A stretch of DNA of 64,000 bases from Hymenobacter negativus (GTDB lineage Bacteria; Bacteroidota; Bacteroidia; Cytophagales; Hymenobacteraceae). Positions within the stretch are counted from its first letter, which is position 1, and each line of letters opens with the position of its first letter. Location of the stretch: NCBI RefSeq assembly GCF_016056375.1, contig NZ_JAEDAE010000001.1, positions 186,001 to 250,000 on the forward strand, in the 5' to 3' direction. Below the pieces are notes generated by a model. It had not been told where the DNA came from and did no database searches. It was given only the letters and a program-made list of their open reading frames with translations. The translations under genes were made by a program, and so were the position numbers. Shown here one piece after another: positions 7,869 through 16,876 of this stretch.

Positions 7869-10800
7869 TTACGTCGCCCGGGCTGTCAAAACCGAGTTTT
7901 CCGGTATCGTTTGTTGCTGGTAGGCGAGGCGCAACAAGCTGGGCAACACCATCAACAGCAGCGGCAATGCCAGCAGCAGCCCGCCAATTACGGCAATGGC
8001 CAGCGGTTGGTGCAGCTGCGCGCCCGCCCCGATGCCGAGGGCCAGCGGCAGCAGCGCCGCAATGGCCGAGAGGGCCGTCATCAGCTTGGGCCGCAGGCGC
8101 GCCGCAATGGCGTAGCCCACGGCCTGCTCCACGGGCCGGCCTTCCTCCAATATCTCAAAAAACTGCTGAAAGGTGAAAATCGCATTCTCGCCGATGATGC
8201 CCACCACCATAATCAACCCGGTGTAAGAACCTACGTTCAGCGGGGTATTCGTGACAAACAGTGCCAGCGAACCGCCGGCCGGCCCCAGCACGGCAATCAG
8301 CAGAATCAACCCGGCCGCCTTCAAATCCCGAAACAGAAACAGTGCCACCGCAAACACCAGCAGGCAGGCCGTGCCCAGAATGGTCAGTAGTTCCTGGAAC
8401 GACTGCTGCTGCTCGGCATACGAGCCGCCGTACTGGATGAAGTAGCCGGGCGGCAGCGGCACGTCGCGCTCCAGCTTCTGGCGGATTTCGGCCATGGCCC
8501 CGCCCAGGTCGCGGCCGTCGAGGCGGGCCGTGACGGCCGTCATGGCTTGCAGGTTTTCGCGCTCCAGCTCGGCATCGCCGACCGACACATGCACCATCGC
8601 CAGCTCGTCGAGGCGGCGACGTTGGCCGTTGGGCAAGAACACGGGCTCGCCGCGCATCTGGGCCAGGTTGGCCTGGGCGGCGTTGGGGTAGCGCATCCGG
8701 ATGTTCAGGAGCTGCTCGCCTTCGAGCACATTGCCGGCCGTAGTGCCGGCCAGCTGAGTTTGCAGCTGGGTCTGGAAATCGGTGGCGGTGAGGCCGTACT
8801 GTGCCAAGCGTCGCGGGTCGGGGCGCACGTCCACGCTGGGGCCCATGCGCACAATGCCGTCGAACACGTCGGCGGTACCGCTCACGCCTTCCACTACTTT
8901 GGTCACCTGCTCGGCCAGAGCGTAGCGCTTGGCGGCATCGGGGCCGAAGACTTTGATTTCGATGGGCTGCACGGTGCTCATCAGGTCGCCCAGCATGTCG
9001 CCGATTACCTGGCCGAAGTCGATGGTGAGGGCCGGCTGGGTGGCTTCAATTTTCTCGCGGATATCGGAAATAACTTCCTCGGTGGTGCGCTTGCGGTCGG
9101 TTTTCAGGCGGATGAGGTAGTCGCCGCGATTGGGCTCGGTGATGAAAAAGCCCATCTGGGTGCCGGTGCGGCGCGAGTAGCTGGCCACTTCCGGCACCTT
9201 CACAATCAGCTTTTCGGCCTGGCGCAGCATGCGGTCAGTTTCCTCGATGCTGGTACCGGGCGGCGAGTTGTAGTCGAGCACGATGGCGCCCTCGTCCATG
9301 TCGGGCAGGAAGCCGGTGGCCAGGCGCGGGATGATGAGCACCATGCAGCCAATGAGCACCAAAATGCCAACGATGGAGTAAGCCGGGTGGCGGATGACGG
9401 CGCGCACCCAGGGGATTTCGTGGTGGGCGGCGCTGACGTGCGCCTTACCCCCCCGGCCTCCCTCTCCGGTGGAGAGGGGGGAGCCTAGCGATTCCTGATT
9501 GGTGCTGTCGGCTGGCACCCCCTCTCCACCGGAGAGGGGACCGGGAGGTGAGGCGACCGGCTGCCCGGCCTTCCGCGACAGCAGCAAATAAATCACCGGT
9601 AACCCCAGCCACGCTACCAGGAAAGAGCACACCAGCGCCACTACCATCGTAGTAGCCAATACCTTGAAATAGGCCCCCGCCACGCCGCCCAGCAGCGCAA
9701 ACGGCAGAAAAATCACAATTGTCGAGAGGCTGGAGCCCACCAGCGCAGGCAGCAAATGGCCCACCGAGCGGCGTACCACCTCGCCGGGCGTGGCCTCGGG
9801 GTGCTCCTCGCCCACGCGGTGCAGCTGTTCCACCATCACCACCGCATCGTCAATCATCAGGCCGATGGCGGCGGCAATGGCCCCCAGCGTCATGATATTA
9901 AAAGAGTAGCCGAGGCCGAAGTAGAGCACCGCAATGGTGAGTGCCAGCGCCACCGGAATGGTGCCGAGTATCGTCAGGGTGGCGCGAAAGGAGCGCAAAA
10001 ACAGCGCCGTCACCACCAGGGCCAGCGCCAGGCCAACCCAGAGCGCATCCTGCACCGATTTTACCACTTCGGCCACAAAATCGGCCTGGTCGTAGTACGG
10101 GGCCATGCGGACGCCGCGCGGCAGGCCCGATTTTAGCGCGGTTACTTTGGCCCGCACGCCGTCGGATACCTGCACCACGTTGGCATCGGGCTGGCGCAGG
10201 ATGGAGATGAGCACGGCGTCGGAGCCGTTGGCGTTGATGCGGGTGTACTCGGGCTGCTCGCCCAGGGTCACGGTGGCCACGTCGGCGAGGCGCACGATGC
10301 GGCGGCCGTCGTTGCGCAGCACCAGGTTTTCGAGGTCTTCCTTCTGAACGATGGTGGCGTCCGTGACGGTAAGGTAGAGGCGGCGGTAGTCCGAGAGGTA
10401 GCCGTTACTCTGCACGAAATTGGTGGCGGTGAGGGCCTTGGTTACGTCGTCGGGCCCGAGGGCGAGGGCGGCCAGCTGGTCGGGCAGCAATTGTATCTGG
10501 TACTCCTTGGTGCGCCCGCCCTGTACCTGCACCGACGACACGCCGTCGACCTGCGATAGAAAGGGCTTGATGGTGTAGAGGGCCAGCTTGCGCAGCTCCA
10601 GCGCCGAGCGGCCGGGCGCTTCCAGCGTGTAGCCCATCACCGGCAGGATGGCCGGGTTCATGCGCTCCACCGAGATATTGACGGTGGACGGCAGGTCGCC
10701 CCGAATCTGGTTGAGGCGTGACTCGATGAGTGTCTGGCTCTTGGCCACGTCCACGTTCCAGTCCAGAAAGGCCGAGATTTCGCAGCTGCCGCGGCTGGTG

Positions 10801-11081
10801 GTGCTGCGCAGCAGCTTCAAGCCCGGCACCCGCTTGATGGCATCCTCCATGGGCTTGGTCACGGTCACCATCATGCGGTCGACGGGCTGCAGGCCGTTCT
10901 CGGCAATCACCTTCACCTTCGGGAAAGTCACCTCCGGAAACAGGGCCACGCTGATGCGCCGGTAGGCCACCGTGCCCAGGGCGAGGGCTAACGCCAGCAG
11001 CACCGCAATGGGCGCTTTATAAGCTAGAAAAGGGGAGGGGCGGTTGGGCATTGGGTTGAGATTGAGGATGCGTGCCAGCAA
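7869..11081 (-). CDS. RND efflux permease carrying a translated repeat insertion
   Basis: This 1070-residue RND pump has TM1 near the N terminus (APIAVLLALALALGTVAYRR), a TM4 proton-relay motif with an Asp pair (AAAIGLMIDDAVVMVEQLHR), and a second repeat containing VVGIIGENAIFTFQQF. The linker between halves (about residues 510-546) is encoded by a palindromic repeat and reads as a Gly/Pro/Ser-rich stretch (PPGPLSGGEG ... SPLSTGEGGRGG). A second possible start, 30 nt inside (ATG at 11051, MPNRPSPF), would leave a 39-nt gap to the adaptor instead of 9 nt. It is the last gene of the TolC-adaptor-permease operon. Its sequence differs clearly from the permeases at 4353 and 41999, so it is not a recent duplicate. 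Confidence 0.92.
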   Translation of the reverse strand: MLARILNLNPMPNRPSPFLAYKAPIAVLLALALALGTVAYRRISVALFPEVTFPKVKVIAENGLQPVDRMMVTVTKPMEDAIKRVPGLKLLRSTTSRGSCEISAFLDWNVDVAKSQTLIESRLNQIRGDLPSTVNISVERMNPAILPVMGYTLEAPGRSALELRKLALYTIKPFLSQVDGVSSVQVQGGRTKEYQIQLLPDQLAALALGPDDVTKALTATNFVQSNGYLSDYRRLYLTVTDATIVQKEDLENLVLRNDGRRIVRLADVATVTLGEQPEYTRINANGSDAVLISILRQPDANVVQVSDGVRAKVTALKSGLPRGVRMAPYYDQADFVAEVVKSVQDALWVGLALALVVTALFLRSFRATLTILGTIPVALALTIAVLYFGLGYSFNIMTLGAIAAAIGLMIDDAVVMVEQLHRVGEEHPEATPGEVVRRSVGHLLPALVGSSLSTIVIFLPFALLGGVAGAYFKVLATTMVVALVCSFLVAWLGLPVIYLLLSRKAGQPVASPPGPLSGGEGVPADSTNQESLGSPLSTGEGGRGGKAHVSAAHHEIPWVRAVIRHPAYSIVGILVLIGCMVLIIPRLATGFLPDMDEGAIVLDYNSPPGTSIEETDRMLRQAEKLIVKVPEVASYSRRTGTQMGFFITEPNRGDYLIRLKTDRKRTTEEVISDIREKIEATQPALTIDFGQVIGDMLGDLMSTVQPIEIKVFGPDAAKRYALAEQVTKVVEGVSGTADVFDGIVRMGPSVDVRPDPRRLAQYGLTATDFQTQLQTQLAGTTAGNVLEGEQLLNIRMRYPNAAQANLAQMRGEPVFLPNGQRRRLDELAMVHVSVGDAELERENLQAMTAVTARLDGRDLGGAMAEIRQKLERDVPLPPGYFIQYGGSYAEQQQSFQELLTILGTACLLVFAVALFLFRDLKAAGLILLIAVLGPAGGSLALFVTNTPLNVGSYTGLIMVVGIIGENAIFTFQQFFEILEEGRPVEQAVGYAIAARLRPKLMTALSAIAALLPLALGIGAGAQLHQPLAIAVIGGLLLALPLLLMVLPSLLRLAYQQQTIPENSVLTARAT
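9443..9553. repeat. REPIN-like inverted repeat, family D, inside a coding sequence (copy D2)
   Basis: The imperfect arms of about 43-47 nt (9443-9489 and 9511-9553) share CCTCTCC...GGAGAGGGG cores, and each core is a self-hairpin. The same family occurs between genes at 26164-26287. Here it lies in frame in the RND permease gene, adding about 37 residues to the cytoplasmic linker. Confidence 0.85.
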
Positions 11082-11090
11082 TTCGCCTTG

Positions 11091-12059
11091 TTATTCCTTT
11101 TCGGCCGCCACGGGCCGCGTCACCTTCACGGCAGCCGTGTCGTCCAGCCCGAAGTTGCCACTGAGCAGAATCCGGTCGTGGGGGCTGAAGCGCGGCGCTT
11201 TGATTTCGATGTGGTCCTTTTCCTGCGCGCCCACCGTCACGGGGACTTTCACGGCGGTGGAATCGTTGAGCAGCTTCATCACCCAAAACTCGGTCTGCGT
11301 TTCGTCGGTGAGCACCGCGCCGCGGGGCAGGGTGCTGGCTTGGCGCGGGGCCGTGCGGTCCAGCTCGACTTGCACGGCCAGGTTTTCGGGCAGGTCCGGT
11401 ACCTGACCGGTGGGCCGGATGGTGTAGCGCTGGGTCTGAATGCTGACATCGGCGGTGGCCAGCACCTCGGCCACGCGGCCCGTCAGCACCCGGCCATCGG
11501 GGAGGAGGATGCGGCAGCTCTGGCCGGTATGCACGTAGCGCAGCTGCGTCACGGGCACGTCGAGGATGAAGCCGAAGCGGCTGCGGTCGTAGGTGAGGCC
11601 GAGCTGCTCGCCGTCCTGCACGTAGTCGCCTGCCAGCTTGTCCACGGTGGCCAGCACGCCGCTGCGGGCCGATTTTATCGGGATGATGCCGCTGAACCGC
11701 AGGCGCGGGTCGCCGGTGAGCTTATCCAGGTGCAGGGTCCGCGATTCCTTGGTCTGGATGGTGAATACCGTCTGGCCGGCCCGCACCTGCTGGCCCACCA
11801 CTGGTGAGGGCGGCAGCACGTAGCCCGCGGTGGTGGCCCGCAGCGCATCCTTGGCCGGGAAGGCCGACACGGCGCTCAGCCGCAGCACGTCCGTAAGGGT
11901 ATCGCTCTGAACAGTGCCAATGGTTACCAGGGCCTTGGGCTTCACGGCGGGCTCTTCCTCGGCGTCAGCATCGCCGGCAGCGGCCGGGTCTTTCGAACCG
12001 CAAGCCGAAAGGCTGGCGAAGGTGAGGAGGAGAAGGAAGCGGCGGGGAAGGGAGGTCAT
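11091..12059 (-). CDS. RND efflux periplasmic adaptor, lipoprotein type
   Basis: This 322-residue adaptor is the partner of the permease at 7869. The start at 12059 gives a lipoprotein signal peptide with lipobox LSAC (FLLLLTFASLSACGSKD). A longer reading frame to 12173 would run into the flanking palindromic repeat and is unlikely. After an acidic linker (GDADAEEEP) come the lipoyl half-motifs (PVVGQQVRAGQTVFTIQTKE and RSGVLATVDKLAGDYVQDGEQLG) and the beta-barrel region. No long alpha-hairpin is seen, so it is a short adaptor. The stop codon is 9 nt from the first possible permease start, implying co-translation. Confidence 0.85.
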   Translation of the reverse strand: MTSLPRRFLLLLTFASLSACGSKDPAAAGDADAEEEPAVKPKALVTIGTVQSDTLTDVLRLSAVSAFPAKDALRATTAGYVLPPSPVVGQQVRAGQTVFTIQTKESRTLHLDKLTGDPRLRFSGIIPIKSARSGVLATVDKLAGDYVQDGEQLGLTYDRSRFGFILDVPVTQLRYVHTGQSCRILLPDGRVLTGRVAEVLATADVSIQTQRYTIRPTGQVPDLPENLAVQVELDRTAPRQASTLPRGAVLTDETQTEFWVMKLLNDSTAVKVPVTVGAQEKDHIEIKAPRFSPHDRILLSGNFGLDDTAAVKVTRPVAAEKE

Positions 12060-12082
12060 AAAGTAAAAAAGAGGCGAACGAA

Positions 12083-12189
12083 GTAGAGACGCAATATTTT
12101 GCGTCTCGTCGTTGAACGACTGGGACCGCGCCTGCTGTGCGGCTAAAACAACGTCAGCAACGACGGGACGCAAAATATTGCGTCTCTAC
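12083..12189. repeat. REPIN-like inverted repeat, family B, copy B1
   Basis: The 32-nt arms (12083-12114 and 12158-12189) differ at one position and begin GTAGAGACGCAATATT. Each arm alone is a hairpin (GACGCAA/TTGCGTC). The outer end overlaps the stop codon of the TolC gene, so the TAG is part of the repeat. It lies inside the second efflux operon. Confidence 0.9.
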
Positions 12190-13616
12190 TGCTCGGCCAG
12201 GTAATCCAGCGCAAAGCGGCTCCTGAGCTGGTCGGTCTGGGCCTGGGTTAGGCTGAATTGCAGGGTCCGGTAGCTGGTTACCAGGTTCAGGTAGTCGAGA
12301 ATGGCCACATCGCCCGTCGCCAGCTGCTGCCGGGCGGCGCCCACTAGCGCATCGGCCACCCGCAGTTGCTCCCGGATGCGGCCCAGCAGCGCATCTGAGG
12401 ACCGGATGAGGCCTTCGAGCTGCTCGTACTGCTGCTGCCGCTGCACCGTGAGAAACTGCCGGTAGCCGCGCCGGCTCTGCTCGCTCAGCTCGATGCGCTG
12501 GTACTGCAGTTGGCGCTGGTGGCCGTCGAAAATCGGAATATTCAGCTGCAAGCCGCCCCCGATGCCCACGCTGTGGGCCAGCGCCACGGGCAGGTACGAC
12601 GAGGATTGCAGGCCGGCATCGACCACGGCACTCACTTTGGGGCGGTAATTGGCATCCACGGCGCGGCGGTCGAGCAACAGGCGGAGGCTGTCGAGGGTGT
12701 ACTGGCGCTGGGCGGGGGCCAGCAGGCCCGCCAGCGGGCGGTGGGTGGGTGGGGTAGGGGCTTCGAGGGCCACGAGGGCCGTATCGGCCACGCCGGCCAG
12801 GGCGCGCAGGGTGCCCAGCTCGCGGCGGTAGGCCAGGCGGTTTTGTTCCACGGTCACCTCCTGCGTACGCACCGAGAGGTAGAAGCTCAGGTACTGCGTC
12901 TGCTTGAAAATGCCGCCGTTCACCAGCTGGCGGAGCTGCGCGTCCTGCTGGCGCAGCTGAGTGAGCAGCGTGCGGCTGAACGTGAGCTGGGTTTCGGCGG
13001 CGTAGGCGGTCAGGAACTGGTCGGTGATGCTGCGGCGCAGGTCCAGCGCTGACAAGCGCCCGGTATTGCGCAGCACCTGGCCCTGATTGGCTAGAATCTG
13101 GTAGTCGTTCTGCAGCTGGAAGCGGTTGAGAATGGGCTTAGTGGCCTGCGCGATGGCGGCGTAGTTGCCGCCGTTCGAAATGGCGTTGTCGTAGCCCAGC
13201 ACGCTTTCACCCTGGTTGTTGGTGATGGACGGATAATACAGCGCCGAGCCGATGCCGCCCACCTGCACCCCGTTCTGGCGGGCCCTCACGAGGCTGTCGA
13301 GGCGGTTCTGGCGCACCTGGTTGGCGGTTTCGCGTAGCAGCGGGCTGTTCTGGCGGGCCACCAGCAGGAAATCATCGAGCCGGCGCGGACTGGCAGGGGT
13401 AGGGGCCACGGCCGGCAAAGGGGCCAGAACGGCTGGGGCCGCGCCGGTCTGGGCGCGGGCAGCGCCGGCAAACAGCGCCGGCAGCCCGCTCAAGGTCAGG
13501 CACCAAATCAGGCAGGAAAAGCGAGCGAACAACAGACAGGGGAGGATGGTAAGCGCCACAAAGCTGCGGGCCAATTCTGAAGAGAATCGGCCGCTTATCA
13601 GCTTGAAGTCCCTCAT
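12186..13616 (-). CDS. RND efflux outer-membrane factor (TolC family)
   Basis: This 476-residue TolC-like channel protein is the first gene of the second efflux operon. An N-terminal signal sequence (LSGLPALFAGAARAQ) is followed by a Pro/Ala-rich linker and coiled helical repeats (LDDFLLVARQNSPLLRETANQVRQNRLDSL). The second half contains YRPKVSAVVDAGLQSSSYLPV and ends in IRSSDALLGRIREQLRVADALVGAARQQLATGDVAILDYLNLVTSYRTLQFSLTQAQ-type helices. The open frame continues upstream to 14366, but that part is antisense to a response regulator, so I place the start at 13616, 78 bp from the divergent regulator. It lacks a clear lipobox, unlike the other two TolC-type proteins here. Confidence 0.85.
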   Translation of the reverse strand: MRDFKLISGRFSSELARSFVALTILPCLLFARFSCLIWCLTLSGLPALFAGAARAQTGAAPAVLAPLPAVAPTPASPRRLDDFLLVARQNSPLLRETANQVRQNRLDSLVRARQNGVQVGGIGSALYYPSITNNQGESVLGYDNAISNGGNYAAIAQATKPILNRFQLQNDYQILANQGQVLRNTGRLSALDLRRSITDQFLTAYAAETQLTFSRTLLTQLRQQDAQLRQLVNGGIFKQTQYLSFYLSVRTQEVTVEQNRLAYRRELGTLRALAGVADTALVALEAPTPPTHRPLAGLLAPAQRQYTLDSLRLLLDRRAVDANYRPKVSAVVDAGLQSSSYLPVALAHSVGIGGGLQLNIPIFDGHQRQLQYQRIELSEQSRRGYRQFLTVQRQQQYEQLEGLIRSSDALLGRIREQLRVADALVGAARQQLATGDVAILDYLNLVTSYRTLQFSLTQAQTDQLRSRFALDYLAEQ

Positions 13617-13694
13617 ACGCACAAGGGCACAGAATATATACAAACTTTGGGCCTTCCTTCGCGGCTGTGCCGCCATCCCTTCGGCCACTCGCTC

Positions 13695-14372
13695 ATGAAA
13701 ATTCTCCTTGTTGAAGACGAAGCCGCCCTGCGCACCGCCCTGCTGAGCTCTTTGAAGCAGGCCGGCTACCTGGTGGAAGCCGCCGCCGACTTTGCGCAGG
13801 CCCACGAAAAAATCAAGCTCTACCAGTACGACTGCGTGCTGCTCGACCTGACCCTGCCCGACGGCTCCGGCCTGGATTTGCTCCGCGCCCTCAAAGCGGA
13901 CGGCTCGCCGGCCGGTGTGCTCATCATCACGGCCCGGGACGCGCTCGACGACAAAATCGCGGGCCTCGACCTCGGCGCCGATGACTACCTCATCAAGCCC
14001 TTCCACCTCTCTGAGCTCAACGCCCGGCTGCGGGCCATCATCCGCCGCCGCCAGTTTCAGGGCCAGCAGCAAATCACCTTCCGCGACCTGCTCGTGCTGC
14101 CCGAACTGGCCGAAGTGCACGTGCGCGGCGAGCACCTCACCCTCACCCGCAAGGAGTACGACCTGTTGCTGTACCTGCTGGCCAACCCCGGTCGCATCCT
14201 CACCAAGGAAGCCATTGCCGAGCACCTCTGCGGCGATGCCGTGGACGCGGCCGATTCGTTCGATTTCATCTACACCCACCTCAAAAACCTGCGCAAAAAG
14301 CTTCAGGAGAAGGGCGCCGACAACTACATCCGGACAATGTACGGCGTGGGCTACAAGCTGAGCCACGAGTAA
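13695..14372 (+). CDS. OmpR/PhoB-family response regulator
   Basis: This 225-residue transcription regulator has an N-terminal receiver domain with the acidic pocket (VEDE at residues 6-9), phospho-acceptor Asp51 in LLDLTLPDGSG and the conserved Lys in YLIKPF. The C-terminal winged-helix DNA-binding domain (LTLTRKEYDLLLYLLANPGRILTKEAIAEHL ... IRTMYGVGYKL) is typical of OmpR. An upstream in-frame start at 13647 exists, but the receiver fold begins exactly at MKILLVEDE. It is divergent from the efflux operon ending at 7869, so it probably controls that pump, and is followed by its histidine kinase. Confidence 0.93.
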   Translation: MKILLVEDEAALRTALLSSLKQAGYLVEAAADFAQAHEKIKLYQYDCVLLDLTLPDGSGLDLLRALKADGSPAGVLIITARDALDDKIAGLDLGADDYLIKPFHLSELNARLRAIIRRRQFQGQQQITFRDLLVLPELAEVHVRGEHLTLTRKEYDLLLYLLANPGRILTKEAIAEHLCGDAVDAADSFDFIYTHLKNLRKKLQEKGADNYIRTMYGVGYKLSHE

Positions 14373-14452
14373 AGCGACACGGAAAGAAACAGAAGCGGGC
14401 CGTAGGTTACTCGTATCATTGCACCCGCCCCGCGCTTCTCCGCCGTCTCTGC

Positions 14453-15769
14453 ATGAACCTGCTTAACGCTACCACTCGCTACTACCTACTACTGGCCTTG
14501 CTCTTGTTCGTGGGCGGGAGCCTGGGGCTTTATTACGGCATCAACTGGGCGCTGCGCACCGAGGTGAGCGAACAGCTGGCCGACCGCCGCCGCGAGCTGC
14601 TGGCCAAGGCCGAGGCCAACGAGCTGCTGCCCGTCGACCAGCTGGCCGTGCTGCTCGACATCAGCCGCACGCCCCGCCCGCTGGGCTTCCGCGACACAGT
14701 GCTGCTCGACCGCATCGAACACGAAATGGTGCCGCACCGGCAGCTCACGTTTCCGCTCACGGTGCGCGGCGAGGGGCCGGTGTGGGTGTCATTGCGTAAG
14801 TCATTGGTCGAAGCCGAAGACCTGCTGGGCGTGGTGCTGGCCGTGATGCTGAGTGTGCTGGCCCTGCTGCTCGGCGGCATGGTGGCGCTGAACCGCTGGC
14901 TGTCGAGCCGGCTGTGGGCGCCGTTCCGGCACACGCTGGCGGCCCTGCGGCAGTACGATTTGCAGCAGCACCGGCCCCTGGCGTTGCCCGCGCCGGCCGT
15001 GGCCGAGTTTGCCGAGCTGAACCAGGCCCTGAACGGTTTCAGTCAGCGCCTGGTGACCGATTACGAACATCTGCGCGAGTTCACGGCCAACGCCGCCCAC
15101 GAAACCCAGACGCCCCTGGCCATCATGCAGGCCCAGTTGGAGCAGCTGCTGCAGGTGCCCGCCCTGGCCGAAGACCCGGCCGCCGCCCCGCTCGTGGCCG
15201 ACCTCTACGGGGCCACGCTGCGGCTCTCCCGCCTGCATCAAGCCCTGAGCCTGCTCAGCAAGATTGAAAACCGGCAGTTTGCCGAGGCCCAGCCCGTGCG
15301 CCTCGACCAATTGCTGGAGGAGAAAGTGGCCCAGCTCGAACCGCTGTTTGAAGCTCGCGAGCTGCGCTACGGCCTCGACGTCAGCCACGGCCCCGTGGTG
15401 GTGCAGATGCACCCCGGCCTGGCCGATTCGTTGCTGCAAAACCTGCTGCAAAATGCCGTGAAGCACAACGTGCGCGGCGGCGAGCTGGCCGTGTCATTGT
15501 CGAAAGCCGAGCTGAAAGTGACCAACACCGGCCCGGCCGTGGAGGGCGACCCGGCCCGGTTCTTCGAGCGCTTCCGCAAGCACAACGCCGCCTCCGAGTC
15601 GCCGGGCCTGGGCCTGAGCATTGTGCAGCAAATCTGCGGCTATTATGGCTTTGGGGTCGATTATTCGGTGGCGAAGCAGGGCACGCGCCACACCCTCCGG
15701 GTCAGCCTGAGCCCCACGGCCGGGGTGCCCGCGAAAAGAAGCAGTGCCCGCCTCGCGGCGCAGGGTTAG
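14453..15769 (+). CDS. Sensor histidine kinase
   Basis: This 438-residue membrane kinase is paired with the regulator 80 bp upstream. TM1 spans about residues 9-30, a periplasmic sensor about 31-123, and TM2 about 124-147. A HAMP-like linker follows, then the dimerisation and phospho-acceptor domain with His216 in NAAHETQTPLAI, and an HATPase domain with N box (LLQNLLQNAVKHN) and G2 box (ESPGLGLSIVQQI). The H box is HETQTP instead of the common HELRTP. Context suggests it senses a compound handled by the divergent RND pump. A terminator follows the stop codon. Confidence 0.92.
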   Translation: MNLLNATTRYYLLLALLLFVGGSLGLYYGINWALRTEVSEQLADRRRELLAKAEANELLPVDQLAVLLDISRTPRPLGFRDTVLLDRIEHEMVPHRQLTFPLTVRGEGPVWVSLRKSLVEAEDLLGVVLAVMLSVLALLLGGMVALNRWLSSRLWAPFRHTLAALRQYDLQQHRPLALPAPAVAEFAELNQALNGFSQRLVTDYEHLREFTANAAHETQTPLAIMQAQLEQLLQVPALAEDPAAAPLVADLYGATLRLSRLHQALSLLSKIENRQFAEAQPVRLDQLLEEKVAQLEPLFEARELRYGLDVSHGPVVVQMHPGLADSLLQNLLQNAVKHNVRGGELAVSLSKAELKVTNTGPAVEGDPARFFERFRKHNAASESPGLGLSIVQQICGYYGFGVDYSVAKQGTRHTLRVSLSPTAGVPAKRSSARLAAQG

Positions 15770-15796
15770 GCCCCGCCCACGAATTAACGAATCGGC

Positions 15797-15830
15797 AGCC
15801 CGGTGGTCGTAAGCGGCCACCGGGCTTTTC
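15797..15830 (+). terminator. Intrinsic terminator after the two-component operon
   Basis: A perfect 10-bp stem AGCCCGGTGG/CCACCGGGCT with a 10-nt loop is followed by TTTT. It lies 28 nt after the kinase stop codon. Confidence 0.85.
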
Positions 15831-15978
15831 AATTCCTGAACCTAGCCCCGGTCGTCGCGTAAGCCTAACCGTAAGGTCCCGAATCGGCCGGGCCGTGTGC
15901 TTCATCAGAAGCACAGGGCCGGTGCCGTAGCATTGGGCCTGCTTCAATCCGCTCTTCACCAAAATCCCGCTTTCCCGC

Positions 15979-16794
15979 ATGGCCACTCCCGACCCCCGGC
16001 GTCTCGCCAATCAAATTGCTCTCGTCACGGGGGCTAGTTCCGGCATCGGCGTGGCCGTAGCCGTGGCCCTGGCCGCCCACGGGGCCAAAGTAGTGGTGAA
16101 CTACGGCCACGACGAAGAGGGTGCCAAAACCACCGTGGCCACCATTGAGGCGGCCGGCGGCACGGCCCTGGCCATCAAGGCCGACGTAAGCAAGGAAGAC
16201 GAGGTGCAGGCCATGTTCAAGCAAACCATCGAGCAGTTTGGCACGGTGCACATTGTGGTGGCCAACGCCGGCCTGCAGGTCGACGCGAAGTTCGTCGATA
16301 TGACCCTGGCCCAGTGGCAGAAGGTGATTGACGTGAACCTGACCGGCCAGTTTCTGTGCCTGCGCGAGGGAGCCCGCGAGTTCATCCGACGCGGCGAGCA
16401 GCCCGAGATTTCCCGCGCCACCGGCAAGCTCATTTGCATGAGCTCGGTGCACGAAGTCATTCCGTGGGCTGGCCACGTGAACTACGCGGCCAGCAAGGGC
16501 GGCATCATGCAGCTTATGAAAAGCACCGCGCAGGAGCTAGCCCCGCACAAAATCCGGGTCAATAGCATTGCCCCCGGGGCCATTGCCACACCCATCAACC
16601 TTTCGGCCCGCGACACGCCCGAGGAAGAAAAAGCCCTGCTAACACTCATTCCTTACAACCGCGTGGGCGACCCCGCCGACATCGGCAACCTCGCCGCCTG
16701 GCTCGCTTCGGACGAAGCCGATTACATCACCGGCCAAACCATTTTCATGGACGGCGGCATGACCCTGTACCCCGGCTTCGCCGACAATGGCTGA
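15979..16794 (+). CDS. SDR-family dehydrogenase, glucose 1-dehydrogenase-like
   Basis: This 271-residue classical short-chain dehydrogenase has the NAD(P)-binding TGASSGIG motif near residue 18, the NAG motif (VVANAGL), an active-site Ser region (ICMSSVHE) and the YAASK catalytic Tyr/Lys. The C-terminal segment (ITGQTIFMDGGMTLYP) is typical of glucose 1-dehydrogenase-like members. It is followed directly by a GH63-type glucosidase with only a repeat between them. An inferred joint role is release of glucose from a glucoside and its oxidation, but the SDR substrate is not proven by sequence. A near-consensus -7 element TAGCATTG lies at 15928-15935. Confidence 0.88.
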   Translation: MATPDPRRLANQIALVTGASSGIGVAVAVALAAHGAKVVVNYGHDEEGAKTTVATIEAAGGTALAIKADVSKEDEVQAMFKQTIEQFGTVHIVVANAGLQVDAKFVDMTLAQWQKVIDVNLTGQFLCLREGAREFIRRGEQPEISRATGKLICMSSVHEVIPWAGHVNYAASKGGIMQLMKSTAQELAPHKIRVNSIAPGAIATPINLSARDTPEEEKALLTLIPYNRVGDPADIGNLAAWLASDEADYITGQTIFMDGGMTLYPGFADNG

Positions 16795-16874
16795 TTTCAG
16801 TTAACAGTTATCAGTGAGCAGTTAATAGCAATTAACTGTAGCGATAACTGCACACTGATAACTGTTAACTGAAA
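16795..16874. repeat. REPIN-like inverted repeat, family E
   Basis: The 31-nt arms (16795-16825 and 16844-16874) share CAGTTAACAGTTATCAGTG. An internal CAGTTAA/TTAACTG hairpin lies at the centre. The element starts at the base after the SDR stop codon and ends two bases before the next ATG, so it is the whole intergenic region. Confidence 0.88.
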
Positions 16875-16876
16875 GC

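Noticed and set aside
12060..12173. Longer start of the second adaptor gene
   Set aside because: The extra 38 codons run into repeat B1, while the start at 12059 gives a proper lipoprotein signal.
13617..14366. N-terminal extension of the TolC-type reading frame by 250 codons
   Set aside because: It is fully antisense to the response regulator gene, has no conserved sequence, and the signal peptide of the TolC protein begins near 13616.
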